Assembly (NCBI RefSeq): GCF_018531195.1
Contig: NZ_JAHDYS010000003.1
Location: 274,113-338,112, forward strand
Length of the DNA stretch: 64,000 nucleotides
DNA from: Pelotalea chapellei
GTDB lineage: Bacteria > Desulfobacterota > Desulfuromonadia > Geobacterales > Pseudopelobacteraceae
Direction of reading: 5' to 3'
The position numbers were made by a program, and so were the translations under genes. The notes beneath the pieces were generated by a model. The model was not told the DNA's origin and did not search any database. It saw only the letters and a list, made by a program, of their open reading frames with translations. This document shows, one piece after another, positions 55,492 to 63,862 of this stretch (within the stretch, counting starts at the first letter, position 1; every line of letters starts with the position of its first letter).

Positions 55492-58182
55492 CTACTTCCT
55501 GTCTGATTTCGTCCTGCGCGCTACGCTCTTCTTGGGCGGTTTGGCAGATGGTATGACTTCTCCGAAGTCGATGATGAATTCGCCCCCTTTAGCCACATCC
55601 AGCCGTACCTCGGCCGGCATGTCGCCGGTGCCCATGCGGGTCAGGATCTTTTCAGAGAGTTGGGGCAGGACCGTTCCGCGCATGATGTGGTCGATGTTCC
55701 TGGCCCCGGTTTCCACCTCCGTACAGCGTGCGGCAATGCATTCCACTACTTTGCCGGAGCAGGTCAGTACCATCCTGTGACTTTCCAGCAGCCGGGCAGC
55801 CAGTTTTTCCAGCCTGAGAGAGACAATCTGCTTCATGAAGGATGAGTCCAGCAGGTAGAAGGGGACAATCGTCATGCGTGCCAGGAGCGCCGGTTTGAAA
55901 TGGCGCGAGAGCAGAGGGCGGATCGCCTCGGTCAGGGCTTCGGGGGTGGGCCGCTCCCCGCCTGCGCAGAGTTGGCTGATCTGTTCCGAAGCCAGGTTGC
56001 TGGTAAGAAACAGCACCGTGTTCTTGAAGTCGATGTCCCGCCCTTCGCTGTCGGAAAGGCTCCCCTTGTCGAAAACCTGATAGAAGAGATTGACGACGTC
56101 CAGGTGGGCCTTTTCCACTTCGTCCATCAGTACCACCGAGTAGGGCTGGCGCCTTACCGCTTCGGTCAGCAGGCCGCCTTCGCCAAAGCCGACATAGCCG
56201 GGGGGTGAGCCGATCAGGCGGCTGACAGTGTGCGCCTCCTGAAATTCGCTCATGTTGATGGTGGTCAGGAAACGGTCACCGCCGAAGAGCAGGTCGGCCA
56301 CCGCAAGGGCGGTTTCGGTCTTGCCGACACCCGATGGACCCACCAGCAGAAAGATGCCCTGGGGCCGGTCAGGATCGTTCAGGCCCGCCTTGGCGGCCCG
56401 CACGGTCTCGCCTATGATGCGGATCGTTTCGTCCTGCCCCTTGATCCGTTTTTTCAGGTCGTTCTCCAGTTGCATGACGCTGCCGGCCTGGTCGCGCAGC
56501 ACCTTGCCCAGGGGGATGCCGGTCCAGTCCGACACCACTTTGGCAACCACGTCCGGATCGACCTCGATCCGCACCAGCGGCGCACCGTCCTGGATTTTAT
56601 TCAGGTCTCCCGTCAGCGTTGCTATCTCTAGCTTGATCTCTGTGCGCTTGCCTTCAGTTCCTTCCTGTCCGGCAATTTCGCCCAACTCCCGGCGCAACGC
56701 CACCAGCCGCTGGGCCAGTCCCTGTTCCTGCTGCCAGCGCTCGGTCAGTTTGGCCAGTTCCGTCTGCAATTCATTCAGCCGCAGATCAATCCCCGGCATC
56801 CGCTCTGCATCGACCGCCGCGCCGTGCAGGCTGTCCCGTTCCAGGGCCGTTTTCTCCCGCTCCAGTGCTTGGATGGCGCGCTCGCGGTCCTCGATGATTG
56901 ACGGCTTGGCGGTCAGCAGGATCTTGACCCGTGCGGCACTGGTGTCCAGCAGGTCAACCGCCTTGTCCGGCAGCTGCCGGCCGGAGATGTAGCGCCCGGA
57001 CAGCTCGGCCGCGGCCATGATGGCATCGTCCCGCACCACCACGCCATGGGCCTGCTCGTAGGTCTCCTTCAGTCCGCGCAGGATCAGCACTGCAGTCTCC
57101 ACCGATGGCTCGTCCAGCTTCACCGGCTGAAAGCGCCGGGCCAGGGCGGCATCCTTCTCGAAGTACTTCTTGTATTCCGACCAGGTAGTGGCGGCCACCG
57201 TACGCAGTTCCCCCCGGGCCAAGGCCGGCTTGAGAAGGTTGGCTGCATCCCCTCCCCCGGCTTGGGCACCGGCGCCGATCAGGGTGTGGGCTTCGTCGAT
57301 GAAGAGGATGATCGGTTTGGGCGAGGCCTTGATCTCGCTGATTACCGACTTGAGTCGGTTTTCGAATTCACCCTTTACCCCGGCGCCAGCCTGCAAAAGC
57401 CCCATATCGAGGCCGACAATCGAGACGTCCCGCAGGATATCGGGCACATCCCCCTGCACGATGCGCAGGGCCAGCCCCTCCACCACGGCGGTCTTGCCTA
57501 CTCCGGCCTCGCCGACGACGATCGGGTTGTTCTTGCGCCGCCGGGCTAGAATGTCGATCATCTGGGATATCTCCCGGTCGCGTCCGAAGACCGGGTCGAT
57601 CCCCCCGGCGGCGGCGTTGGCGGTGAAGTCGGTGCAGAAGCGTGCCAGGGCGCTGTTTCCCGCAAGTGGGGCACCGTCGGCCGTTGGAACTGACGACCCG
57701 AATGCGGCCTCTGGAGAACCGGCAGTATAGCTGGCGAAACGGGCCTTAAGCCCGTCGCGCCCGATCGGCAGCAGCAGATCCACATAGCGGCCGGTGGCCA
57801 GTTGCAGCGGACGGGTCAAAAGCGCCAGCAGCAGCGCTCCGGAACGGATCTGATCATCCCCCAGATCGAGGGAAGAAACCAACCAGGCATCCTGCAGCCA
57901 CTCCAGCATCACAGGTGAAAAAACCGGCTTGCCGGCATTACCGGTGTGGAGCCCGCTAAAGCTCCGCTCCACCTCCGCCCGGACAGCAGCCGGCTCGATC
58001 GACCATGCCTTGAGGGTACGGGGAATATCGCCGTCCGGCTCATCCAGAAGACGGGCAAGCAGGTGCTCCACCGTAACCTCGTAATGGGTCCGGCTGACAC
58101 AGGCGCCGGCGGCCCCTTCCAGGGCGCGGGTACAGTGTGGATTGAGGCGGTTGAGCAGGGCTTTGAGGTCAGCGGTAAGCAC
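55492..58182 (-). CDS. tssH: type VI secretion system ATPase TssH (ClpV)
   Basis: An 896-residue double-AAA+ Clp/Hsp100 protein. The N-terminus (LKALLNRLNPHCTRALEGAA, then EVTVEHLLARLLD) is the ClpV-type N-domain that recognises contracted sheath. P-loops are GEAGVGKT at 224-231 and GPSGVGKTETALAV in the second module; a ClpB-like coiled-coil insert (EREKTALERDSLHG) is present. TssH recycles the T6SS sheath. It starts at a GTG behind GGAG. No sheath, baseplate or Hcp genes flank it, except a TssF fragment at the window's right end, so it may be an orphan of a degraded cluster. Confidence 0.9.
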   Translation of the reverse strand: MLTADLKALLNRLNPHCTRALEGAAGACVSRTHYEVTVEHLLARLLDEPDGDIPRTLKAWSIEPAAVRAEVERSFSGLHTGNAGKPVFSPVMLEWLQDAWLVSSLDLGDDQIRSGALLLALLTRPLQLATGRYVDLLLPIGRDGLKARFASYTAGSPEAAFGSSVPTADGAPLAGNSALARFCTDFTANAAAGGIDPVFGRDREISQMIDILARRRKNNPIVVGEAGVGKTAVVEGLALRIVQGDVPDILRDVSIVGLDMGLLQAGAGVKGEFENRLKSVISEIKASPKPIILFIDEAHTLIGAGAQAGGGDAANLLKPALARGELRTVAATTWSEYKKYFEKDAALARRFQPVKLDEPSVETAVLILRGLKETYEQAHGVVVRDDAIMAAAELSGRYISGRQLPDKAVDLLDTSAARVKILLTAKPSIIEDRERAIQALEREKTALERDSLHGAAVDAERMPGIDLRLNELQTELAKLTERWQQEQGLAQRLVALRRELGEIAGQEGTEGKRTEIKLEIATLTGDLNKIQDGAPLVRIEVDPDVVAKVVSDWTGIPLGKVLRDQAGSVMQLENDLKKRIKGQDETIRIIGETVRAAKAGLNDPDRPQGIFLLVGPSGVGKTETALAVADLLFGGDRFLTTINMSEFQEAHTVSRLIGSPPGYVGFGEGGLLTEAVRRQPYSVVLMDEVEKAHLDVVNLFYQVFDKGSLSDSEGRDIDFKNTVLFLTSNLASEQISQLCAGGERPTPEALTEAIRPLLSRHFKPALLARMTIVPFYLLDSSFMKQIVSLRLEKLAARLLESHRMVLTCSGKVVECIAARCTEVETGARNIDHIMRGTVLPQLSEKILTRMGTGDMPAEVRLDVAKGGEFIIDFGEVIPSAKPPKKSVARRTKSDRK

Positions 58183-58281
58183 GGAAACTCCTATCTATAT
58201 TGGTGGTATTTATGTGGGATGAACACGCGAGATATTTACAGTGGAATCTTGTTGTTCGTGATTTGATTGCTAAACAGGTAG

Positions 58282-58755
58282 TCAATTTTGAAGCCCATAC
58301 CCTTCCACAAAACTCTTCTTCACCCACCCCTGTTTGACAGTTTTACCTTTTAGCCACTGAACTTTCACCCAATCGTCCTTTACATCCAGAACTTCAAGAG
58401 AATGTCCCGACTTAAGCACAGCCACCTTGCGGGCTTTCGCAGAAGGAGAAGTTCTGATGTTCACCAGCCGCTCTGTCGAATTGATCCTTGTTACAGCAGC
58501 CTTGGGGGGCTGTACAACTTCGGGAGCCTCCTCAGCAACAGCCCGAGCCGGTTCAACCACCTTGGGCTGTGCGACTGCCTGAACCTCATTAACCAGAGCA
58601 GACTGGGCTTCAGATTTTCCAGCCTCGATCGCAGAGCCAGCCATCTGATCAGCCTGACTTGTCATCGTTCCTTTGTTAAGGGTGCAAGCGGATATCATCA
58701 ATATCGAACATGCTAGTAGTAGTAAGTGAGTTCTGCTGCTGAATCCGGTGGTCAT
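58282..58755 (-). CDS. SH3-domain lipoprotein
   Basis: A 157-residue protein with a lipoprotein signal (LLLACSILMISAC; lipidated Cys), an Ala/Glu/Val-rich linker (VEPARAVAEEAPEVVQPPKA) and a C-terminal bacterial SH3 domain (RLVNIRTSPSAKARKVAVL, VKVQWLKGKTVKQGWV). It probably binds peptidoglycan or envelope partners. AAGGAGCGACACA precedes the ATG at 58755. It lies upstream of tssH on the same strand; a secretion-system role is possible but unproven. Confidence 0.8.
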   Translation of the reverse strand: MTTGFSSRTHLLLLACSILMISACTLNKGTMTSQADQMAGSAIEAGKSEAQSALVNEVQAVAQPKVVEPARAVAEEAPEVVQPPKAAVTRINSTERLVNIRTSPSAKARKVAVLKSGHSLEVLDVKDDWVKVQWLKGKTVKQGWVKKSFVEGYGLQN

Positions 58756-58999
58756 TGTGTCGCTCCTTTGAGTAAGTTTCAAGGCACCACGGCCTGATAT
58801 TGTATTTTCATTGCCATACAATCTATTAATTAAACAGTATTTAATAACTTAAATTTTATGCAGAATCAAGACAATCAAGTAAATCTCAATAAAAGCCTGC
58901 AAACCTTTGGTGTCGAAGGGCTGCCTGCCCTTGCCACGGGCCAGTGACCGTTACATCAACCGTAAGCACGTAAGTTTTTTAATTTCCCCTCGCGCATTT

Positions 59000-59055
59000 A
59001 CCAAAACAAAAAGCCCCCGCCGTGCGAACATCACATCCTCGCACGACGGGGGCTT
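59000..59055 (-). terminator. terminator of the dockerin-like gene remnant
   Basis: A long GC-rich stem (AAGCCCCCGCCGTGCGA at 59011-59027, TCGCACGACGGGGGCTT at 59039-59055, one mismatch) is followed on the minus strand by TTTTTGTTTTGG. It belongs to the truncated gene ending at 59087. The remaining 58756-58999 stretch shows nothing gene-like. Confidence 0.88.
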
Positions 59056-59086
59056 CACATGGCCCATTGCATGTAACTACTATCCG

Positions 59087-59600
59087 CTAGAGCGGATCCA
59101 ACCCCACCACCATCCTGAGGATGTTGAGCGAGTCGCGGATGTCGATGGTGTCGTCAGGCGCCGGGAATCCTCCCAAGAAGGGAGCCACGTCGTAACGCAA
59201 CTTCTCGTAGTTGGATGGGCTCTCCAGCCCCACCACCTGGCGCAGCGATTTAAGGGCGTCAGGCAGGGTGTAGCTGTTGGGAGCAAAGTCGGCCGTGCTG
59301 ACAACGATATCGGCCAGTTGCAGGTTCTGGTTGTTGCAGCTCACCAGCCGCCTGGGTGTCTTGATCAGCTTGCCCGCTTTGCCGAGGGTCACTTCGTAGT
59401 TGCCGCTGACCATGCCGGTAATCATGTAGTTGCCATTGGCATCAGATACCGCCGTATAGGCCGGCGAGCCCCCAGGGAGGTGGGGGTGACGGTCACACTG
59501 ACTCCCTCCACCGGGGTGCCCAGCTGATCCACCACCTTGCCGATGAATGCAAACACCGGCGGTGGCAGGACTGCGCCGCCGATGTTGATCAGAGAAAACT
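59087..59600 (-). pseudogene. 3' remnant of an exported dockerin-like protein
   Basis: The last ~125 residues read as a carboxypeptidase-regulatory domain (SPAYTAVSDANGNYMITGMV) followed by two dockerin-like helices (SYTLPDALKSLRQVVGL and IDIRDSLNILRMVVGL). Upstream the frame shifts by one base in a G-run near 59485. In the other frame the expected PPPVFAFIGKVVDQLGTPVE and GVSVTVTPTS continue. At about 59603 all similarity ends at a RAYT-type repeat. The gene has thus lost its 5' part and carries a one-base G deletion. Confidence 0.75.
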
Positions 59601-59603
59601 AAG

Positions 59604-59676
59604 AAACTAGGGACACTTCCCATATTTCCTGTTGCCAATCCATATTTTGATCGTATTATCAATGTCATGCCAAGAA
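59604..59676. repeat. RAYT-type 5' block, solo copy
   Basis: A 73-bp sequence that matches 63790-63862 in 71 positions. It holds the REP-like GGGACACTTCCC palindrome and ends with the start codon and first codons (MPR) of the RAYT at the right end of the window. Here that gene is cut after a few codons by the neighbouring element. Confidence 0.85.
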
Positions 59677-59697
59677 ATAAAGTAAAAATAAAGTAAA

Positions 59698-60740
59698 GGG
59701 GTCAGCCCTTGAAAATAGAATATTGCTGCTGAATTTTCTTGATTTCCCTCTGCAACGCTTTATCGCGTATCAACTGCTTTGAAAAGTTCTTCGATATCTT
59801 GGCAACCGCCGAATAACTAATACCACCAAATTTTTCGCCTATCTCGGCATTTGTGGCCCCGGATTGCTTTTTCAGTAAATAAATTAGCATGTTCCTGGGT
59901 TGGCTACGCCTGGCACCAGCTATTTCTGCAAGCGCAACTCCGTAGTGATTGCAGACTGCTGCTATGATTTCTTCTGTTCCGATATTTGTTCGTAAGCCCT
60001 TACGATGGGATACTTCCGTTCTTTCCAATTGGTTGTCTGCCAAGCGGGACAACACAGATCGGATGAAATATTCATTACCGATCATTATTCCGCCGTAAAC
60101 TTCTTCCAGAGGGCTTGTCAGTTCCTCACCCTGAACGCTTTCCACATAAGTCTTATAGCGCTCTTTAGCCGCTTTCGTGTCGGCGCTTAACATCTCAAGC
60201 AGCAGCGCTGTGACGACGATCTTATCCTTGCTATTGGAAATATAGGAGCAATAGCTGCTATGGGAATACTCTTCAGGCCGTTCAACCATGTTAGCGCGCA
60301 CAGGATTCAAATGCAGGTAACGGCTCAATTCAAGCAGATAACTGTCTTTATCGACAAGGATGGCTTTATATCTACCCTGGAACAGATGGCCGCTTCGTTT
60401 CCTCTTTATGTTGATATATGTGGTGTAAGAACTGTTAAGGTAATGCATAATTTTGCCGAGATTAGCGTCGGGTGTCTCGATAACCAAATGGTAATGATTT
60501 GTCATGAGAACAAAAGCGTGCAGAAAAAAAACCAAATTTAGCCTCTGCTTCCGCAATGTATTCCTTAAACTTATGGTAATCCTTTTGTGAGAAGAATATC
60601 TTCTTCCGTTCGTTACCACGCGCTGTTACATGATAAATAGCGCCCTCGTATTCGATACGTAGTGGTCGTGCCATAACGCAGCCTCCTCAAATCTTATGAA
60701 GAGAATATAACTTTATTTTCTATTTTCAAGGGCTGACCCT
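59698..60740. mobile_element. RAYT transposon unit with 23-bp inverted ends
   Basis: The ends at 59698-59720 and 60718-60740 are inverted repeats matching at 22 of 23 positions. Each contains the palindromic AGGGCTGACCCT. They enclose only the transposase gene. A third copy of the palindrome lies just outside (about 60758-60772). The unit interrupts another RAYT-derived sequence on its left. Confidence 0.75.
59702..60674 (-). pseudogene. REP-associated tyrosine transposase with T8 frameshift
   Basis: The 5' part (MARPLRIEYEGAIYHVTARG, KKIFFSQKDYHKFKEYIAEA) and the 3' part (HAFVLMTNHYHLVIETPDAN; HLNPVRANMVERPEEY) are two halves of one IS200-like Y1/HUH transposase. HYH is the metal-binding HUH motif. 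They are in different frames; removing one T from a run of eight at about 60523-60530 restores GFFLHAFVLM. The C-terminal part (RNMLIYLLKKQSGATNAEIG) resembles the DnaA-type helix-turn-helix seen in some RAYTs. Polymerase slippage on T8 could still yield full protein, but a plain frameshift is the simpler reading. Confidence 0.8.
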
Positions 60741-60782
60741 AATGCTTTTTTCCTTTTCAAGGGCTGACCCTAATGCTTTTTT
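60724..60782. repeat. tandem REP-like unit with AGGGCTGACCCT
   Basis: Two copies of a ~30-bp unit containing TTTTCAAGGGCTGACCC and TAATGCTTTTTT. The first copy is also the right end of the RAYT unit. The second overlaps the 3' end of the lysozyme-like fragment. Confidence 0.8.
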
Positions 60783-61180
60783 CCCTTTTTTTTCTTTTTT
60801 TTGGTGCTTTCGCTGTCGAGCCTGGTCTTGTGCTGTGGCAAGATATCTTGGTCCATGCCTATCTCCCAGAGCTTCTTTGCCTGCTCTTCAGTTACAGAAA
60901 AGCTGAATTTATGTAGGTGAAAAATGTTTTTGGCTTTAGCTATATTTTTATCATTTAGGGCATCGGCTATTTTTTGCAACATGTTATAGTCGCTTTGAAA
61001 CTTGGCAGCATCCAATTGGATACCCGCTTCTTTAAGTCTGTTTTCAAGACGAACTTTATCATTATCCAACACAACCCATGTAGCGCCGTGCACAACCAGA
61101 GCAGTGCCATAACCTATGGTTGGTACTCCAACTGAGTCTAAATAAACTTTATCTTTAAAGCCTTCTCCATGAACTATAAA
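60770..61180 (-). pseudogene. lysozyme-like (GH24) domain fragment
   Basis: Starting immediately after a TGA at 61181-61183, the frame reads VHGEGFKDKVYLDSVGVPTI then GYGT, the catalytic N-terminal motif of T4-type phage lysozymes (Glu in GEG, Asp in LDS). About 110 further residues are without recognised motif and end in a Lys-rich tail (KKKKKKGKKH). No start codon precedes the catalytic motif; a GTG inside at 61093 is the first. The 3' end runs into a REP repeat. Both ends thus look broken. Given its position between T6SS genes and LprI proteins it may be the relic of a peptidoglycan-degrading effector. Confidence 0.5.
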
Positions 61181-61238
61181 TCAAATACAACATCATGTAA
61201 TGTTTTTGGAAATAAATTATGATTATTTGTTGGCATAA

Positions 61239-62237
61239 CTAATTGCTTCTTTGTGGTATTTCAAAACGGCATAAGCCGACTTGATGATATTTATTAATAC
61301 GTAAAAATCCTATATTGTCTAATATATTTGTAAGTTCATAAATGTATGATTTTCCTTTGTATCTAAAAACACCATTTCTAGCTCCAGTGTATTTCTTGGT
61401 TTTATAATCAATCATGGCGGCTGATCCTACTGAAATTTCGTCTAGTACTGTGCACTGTTTTAAATCAAGTATTTTAGCGGTACTCTCTTCGAAAAGTACA
61501 AATTCCTCATCCTTTTTTTTGCCATCAAAAGCCACATGATAAAGTCTAAAATCATAGCTTGCAAAAGTTACAGTCCCTGATTCTTCCCACTCGTCCTTTG
61601 GTATTTTATTCTCTTGAAGATAACGCCATACATGAGGTAACCAATAAACTGATTTAGACGGTTTAAGCCTTGGGCATTTAGTGAGGTATCTTTGCAGGAT
61701 TTGGTTGTTGTAGTCGTCTGTCGTAACAATTGGTTCTATGAATTCAACACGTTGTCCAGTTTTTAAATCATCCAACAAGGTGGTGCAGAAACTTCTGTCT
61801 GTGCGTTCCTTCTTTGTAAATTTTTCTTCTGAATACGGTTTTTCTAATTGCATTTTTTCTGCAGCAGAAATGATTGCTTCTCGTTCGGTTGTTTGTAATC
61901 CAGGTTTCCTGACAAAGCTCGCTGCCGTTACAGTACTATTGAAAGCTGCAATTCTGGCTTCGTATTCCGACTGCAGACAATCATCTTCATCTTTGCAGGC
62001 ATCACGTACATTTTTAATCCAGTCCCGCTGCTGTTGCTTCAGTTCCTCTTTATACGAAACCAAGTCAAGCGATTTTTTGTAAAGCACTGCAAGCTCATCA
62101 TCAAGTACCGAGAGACTCCCATTATAGCAAATTGTCTTTTCTGTTTCGGTATGTGCTTTCTTACAGTCGAAGCTGACGGCGAAAACTTGGGTAACATATA
62201 AGAGCATCACTGCAACAAACATTATAATTTTTCTCAT
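61239..62237 (-). CDS. exported LprI-domain (DUF1311) protein
   Basis: A 332-residue protein with a signal peptide (MFVAVMLLYVTQVFAVS) and an N-terminal LprI domain: FDCKKAHTETEKTICYNGSL, SVLDDELAVLYKKSL and the RDWIKNVRDACKDEDDCL segment with paired cysteines. The C-terminal ~200 residues are unassigned. LprI of mycobacteria inhibits lysozyme, and the domain is widespread in exported proteins. It lies downstream of a paralogue and upstream of a lysozyme-like fragment. The AT-rich composition contrasts with the tssH region. Confidence 0.75.
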   Translation of the reverse strand: MRKIIMFVAVMLLYVTQVFAVSFDCKKAHTETEKTICYNGSLSVLDDELAVLYKKSLDLVSYKEELKQQQRDWIKNVRDACKDEDDCLQSEYEARIAAFNSTVTAASFVRKPGLQTTEREAIISAAEKMQLEKPYSEEKFTKKERTDRSFCTTLLDDLKTGQRVEFIEPIVTTDDYNNQILQRYLTKCPRLKPSKSVYWLPHVWRYLQENKIPKDEWEESGTVTFASYDFRLYHVAFDGKKKDEEFVLFEESTAKILDLKQCTVLDEISVGSAAMIDYKTKKYTGARNGVFRYKGKSYIYELTNILDNIGFLRINKYHQVGLCRFEIPQRSN

Positions 62238-62344
62238 ATAATCTCATTTGTCATATACATTTGTTCAGCCCAGCATTTTATGACAAAATCCTTCTCCCCG
62301 TCCTTGCGAGCCATCATATATTAAGGTCTCCTCGTCTTTAGTTA

Positions 62345-63448
62345 TTAACTATCCGAATCAAATTCAAAAGAACATGATATGTCTTTACCATCGACCGGAT
62401 TGCGTACAGGTTGGATAACTACCTTCCAATTCTTTTTAAACGTAAGGGACTTTTTATGAACCGTCCAAAACATAACTTCTTTGTTCAGCGATAACAGGCC
62501 TAATAAGTTTTCAGGACCACTAACATTAGGTTCCTCACTAGTCAGGTAGTTGGCATAATACTCAAAGGAATAACCTCCATTTCCAAGTCCTGATACATCG
62601 TCCTGAAGCAATCCGTCCGGGGCTAGATCCTGACGATCAACGGTAATACCTTTTTCATCCAGATCCAGGAGTATTGTGACAAAAATTGGCCGTTTGAACC
62701 CAGTTCTTGAGTCCGGTTGAATGAAGAGCAAGTTTGTAGCGTCCATTCTTTCGCCGTATTCAGAAAATGACCTGTCATATTTGCTCCACTTATAGCTGAA
62801 TAAAGAGTTATACATGTTCCGGTCTTTGGGGGTGTTGCCCATGTCAACGAAATGCTTTTGATTGTAAAAAGCCATTTCACGCAATTGCATATACATCTGT
62901 TTTTTCTCTTCTACGGTACTCGCATTTACTGTCGGTTCGGGTACGGTAGCCTCCTGAATATTCTTCCAGATGTAGTTACATACTTCAGGCTTGTTACTTT
63001 CAAGTGTTTCGGATATTTCAACGTCTTTGGCTTTGCTCACTAGTTCTTTTAACTGTGTCAGCTGTTCTGTGAGCCGCCTCATTACCGTATCTTTTGATGG
63101 TCCTATCGCAGTGGGAGCAGTGGCGCGGGCCAAATGTAGAGAATGATTTAACCCCTTTATACGCCGTTCATAATCGCCACCAAGGTACTCTGCCTTCGTC
63201 GTTTTCAGCGATTTCAACCAATCTCTCTGATCCTTAATCAACTTCTTCAACTTATTAGGTCGGCTTCTCAGCTCTTTTCTAGTTTCCGCATACACCTTTG
63301 CAAGCTCGTCATCCAATGCTGAAAGCTTGGCATCAGAGCAAACTGTCTTCTCCATGGTCGTTTTTGCTTTAGCGCAGTCGAAGCTGGCTGCGAAAACCTG
63401 AGACACAGATAAAAGCAGCAATGCGAAAGTTATAGAGATTTTTTTCAT
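62345..63448 (-). CDS. second exported LprI-domain protein
   Basis: A 367-residue paralogue of the preceding gene product. It has a signal peptide (ITFALLLLSVSQVFAAS) and an LprI domain (FDCAKAKTTMEKTVCSDAKL, SALDDELAKVYAETR, IKDQRDWLKSL). After a coiled-coil-like linker (RRLTEQLTQLKELVSKAKDV) there is an unassigned C-terminal domain. The two paralogues share the LprI domain only. Tandem arrangement suggests duplication with a changed C-terminus, as seen in immunity-protein families. Confidence 0.75.
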   Translation of the reverse strand: MKKISITFALLLLSVSQVFAASFDCAKAKTTMEKTVCSDAKLSALDDELAKVYAETRKELRSRPNKLKKLIKDQRDWLKSLKTTKAEYLGGDYERRIKGLNHSLHLARATAPTAIGPSKDTVMRRLTEQLTQLKELVSKAKDVEISETLESNKPEVCNYIWKNIQEATVPEPTVNASTVEEKKQMYMQLREMAFYNQKHFVDMGNTPKDRNMYNSLFSYKWSKYDRSFSEYGERMDATNLLFIQPDSRTGFKRPIFVTILLDLDEKGITVDRQDLAPDGLLQDDVSGLGNGGYSFEYYANYLTSEEPNVSGPENLLGLLSLNKEVMFWTVHKKSLTFKKNWKVVIQPVRNPVDGKDISCSFEFDSDS

Positions 63449-63492
63449 ATTTTTCCCTTTGACCTATTAATAAATTTCCTCGATTTAACGTA

Positions 63493-63789
63493 TTACAGCA
63501 AAGGCTTCTTTCCCATCTTTGCCGGCCATTCATATGCCTTTGCACTCTGAACATCCTCAACAATAGCTCTTATAAAACATGATTGGGTGGCAAGTCCCCT
63601 CAGGAAACGATCCAGCAGCGCACCGAACAGAAACATTTCCCCGAAAGAGCTGAAAGTTTCCCTCTCCAGCTTAATTTTGATTCCCCAACCACGCAGCATC
63701 GTTCTTTCGGACAGTCTGTCCGATGGCTTTATTTGAAGATCAACAATTCCCTCAATTTGATTTATGTGGAGTTTGGCCGAGTCTTTGGA
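63493..63789 (-). pseudogene. tssF: 3' fragment of tssF (type VI baseplate)
   Basis: Ninety-eight residues, open from 63789 to the stop at 63493, match the end of TssF (VasA/ImpG): LSERTMLRGWGIKIKLE, FGEMFLFGALLDRFLRGLAT and the terminal EWPAKMGKKPLL. TssF is a baseplate subunit of about 600 residues, so only one-sixth remains. The left part is replaced by a RAYT-type repeat that starts at 63790. No tssG follows. It shows that a T6SS locus once ran through this region. Confidence 0.7.
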
Positions 63790-63862
63790 AAACTAGGGAC
63801 ACTTCCCATATTTCCTGTTGCTAATCCATATTTTGATCGTATTATCAATGCCATGCCAAGAA
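63790..63862. repeat. RAYT-type 5' block, copy joined to its gene
   Basis: Partner of 59604-59676. It carries GGGACACTTCCC and the start codon of the RAYT that runs off the right edge. Confidence 0.85.
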
